Source: an uncultured Veillonella sp. (GTDB lineage Bacteria; Bacillota; Negativicutes; Veillonellales; Veillonellaceae). From it: a DNA stretch of 34,201 nt. The translations under genes were made by a program, and so were the position numbers. Shown in pieces: positions 33,834-34,201 of this stretch. The stretch is from positions 1 to 34,201 of the forward strand of contig CAKPXN010000015.1 of assembly GCA_934202095.1 (NCBI GenBank). The letters are read 5' to 3'. Under the pieces are notes generated by a model. That model was given only the letters and a program-made list of their open reading frames with translations. It did no database searches and had not been told where the DNA came from. Position 1 is the stretch's first letter. Each line of letters opens with the position of its first letter.

Positions 33834-34201
33834 ATGGCAGAAGCTAAAAACACTGTACTTTTCCCTTATGAAACACTTCACAAACTTTGCATGGACGCTT
33901 TCCAAAAATTCGGTTTTTCCGAAAAAGAAGCTGACATCATTCAAGACGTACTTTTGACTTCCGACTTATTCGGTATCCAAAGTCATGGTATGCAACGTAT
34001 GGTACGTTACCACAAAGGTATCTCCAACGGCTTGATTAAAATCGATGCAAAACCTGAAATCGTAAAAGAAACTCCAATCTCCGCAGTTATCGACGGTCAT
34101 GACGGCATGGGCCAATTGTTGGGTCACAAAGCTATGGAAATGGCTATCGAAAAAGCTAAAAAATCCGGTGTTGGTATCGTATCCGTACGTAACTCCAACC
34201 A
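33834..34201 (+). CDS. Malate/L-lactate dehydrogenase-family enzyme (partial, 3' end outside window)
   Basis: The first 122 codons of a type-2 malate/lactate dehydrogenase (Ldh_2 family), an NAD(P)-dependent cytosolic enzyme unrelated to classical LDH/MDH. Recognisable points are the N-terminal helical part FPYETLHKLCMDAFQKFGF, then LLTSDLFGIQSHGMQRM with the family SHG motif (His near 52), YHKGISNGLI, and GHDGMGQLLGHKAMEMAIEKA. Members use malate, L-lactate, ureidoglycolate or sulfolactate, so the substrate is open; in a lactate-using Veillonella the lactate/malate route is an attractive guess. AGAGG precedes the ATG. It has an extended -10 promoter, a CRP-like site and a 107-nt leader. The open frame runs to the window edge. 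Confidence 0.88.
   Translation, partial: MAEAKNTVLFPYETLHKLCMDAFQKFGFSEKEADIIQDVLLTSDLFGIQSHGMQRMVRYHKGISNGLIKIDAKPEIVKETPISAVIDGHDGMGQLLGHKAMEMAIEKAKKSGVGIVSVRNSN

Overview
The window looks like a chromosome segment of Veillonella or a close relative (Negativicutes: low-GC Firmicutes that have an outer membrane). The housekeeping genes are Firmicute-like (DUF1934-argS-pyrG, an Rrf2 regulator with cysK, HPr/EI), yet there is a large trimeric autotransporter with an extended signal peptide and a YadA-type outer-membrane barrel. The genus call is inference from gene content and style. No rRNA, tRNA, CRISPR array, insertion sequence or prophage was seen.

Layout. 1-4.6 kb: on the minus strand, a PotE-like polyamine/amino-acid exchanger, then an argG-argH operon whose genes share one base (TAATG), with a candidate ARG box upstream. 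4.8-6.2 kb: a stand-alone GT51 peptidoglycan glycosyltransferase and, divergently, an orphan CsoR-type metal sensor. 6.2-13.7 kb: a complete fructose PTS. EI and HPr are on the minus strand in the order ptsI-ptsH. Divergent to them is a plus-strand run of dapF, an NhaC-type antiporter, 1-phosphofructokinase and fructose EIIABC. 13.8-20.6 kb: a surface or envelope locus of two divergent genes: a 1067-residue trimeric autotransporter with a coiled-coil tail after its barrel, and a 993-residue exported protein that joins a TolA-like Ala/Gln/Glu/Arg repeat rod to a subtype-B tannase-like esterase domain.

20.7-23.3 kb: cysK with an Rrf2/CymR-like regulator that has a structured leader and an overlapping upstream ORF, then ahpC followed by a structured 3' region that may be a small RNA. 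23.3-28.3 kb: a minus-strand gene train (cyclophilin lipoprotein, GIY-YIG protein, DUF1934, argS, pyrG, small membrane protein), with an internal extended -10 promoter before DUF1934. 28.5-33.2 kb: a HAD phosphatase, DUF1653, BrnQ and a single-subunit molybdopterin oxidoreductase. 33.2-34.2 kb: a 600-bp AT-rich regulatory region with a CRP/FNR-like palindrome, then the start of a malate/L-lactate dehydrogenase-family gene cut off by the window end.

Most interesting points: the tannase-like catalytic domain on a repeat rod, with an intact Ser-Asp-His triad but one substitution at a galloyl-contact position; the post-barrel coiled coil of the autotransporter; the hairpin array with CU-rich loops downstream of ahpC; and the hairpin plus upstream ORF in the Rrf2-cysK leader. 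All promoter, operator and RNA calls were made by eye from sequence and are not experimentally supported.
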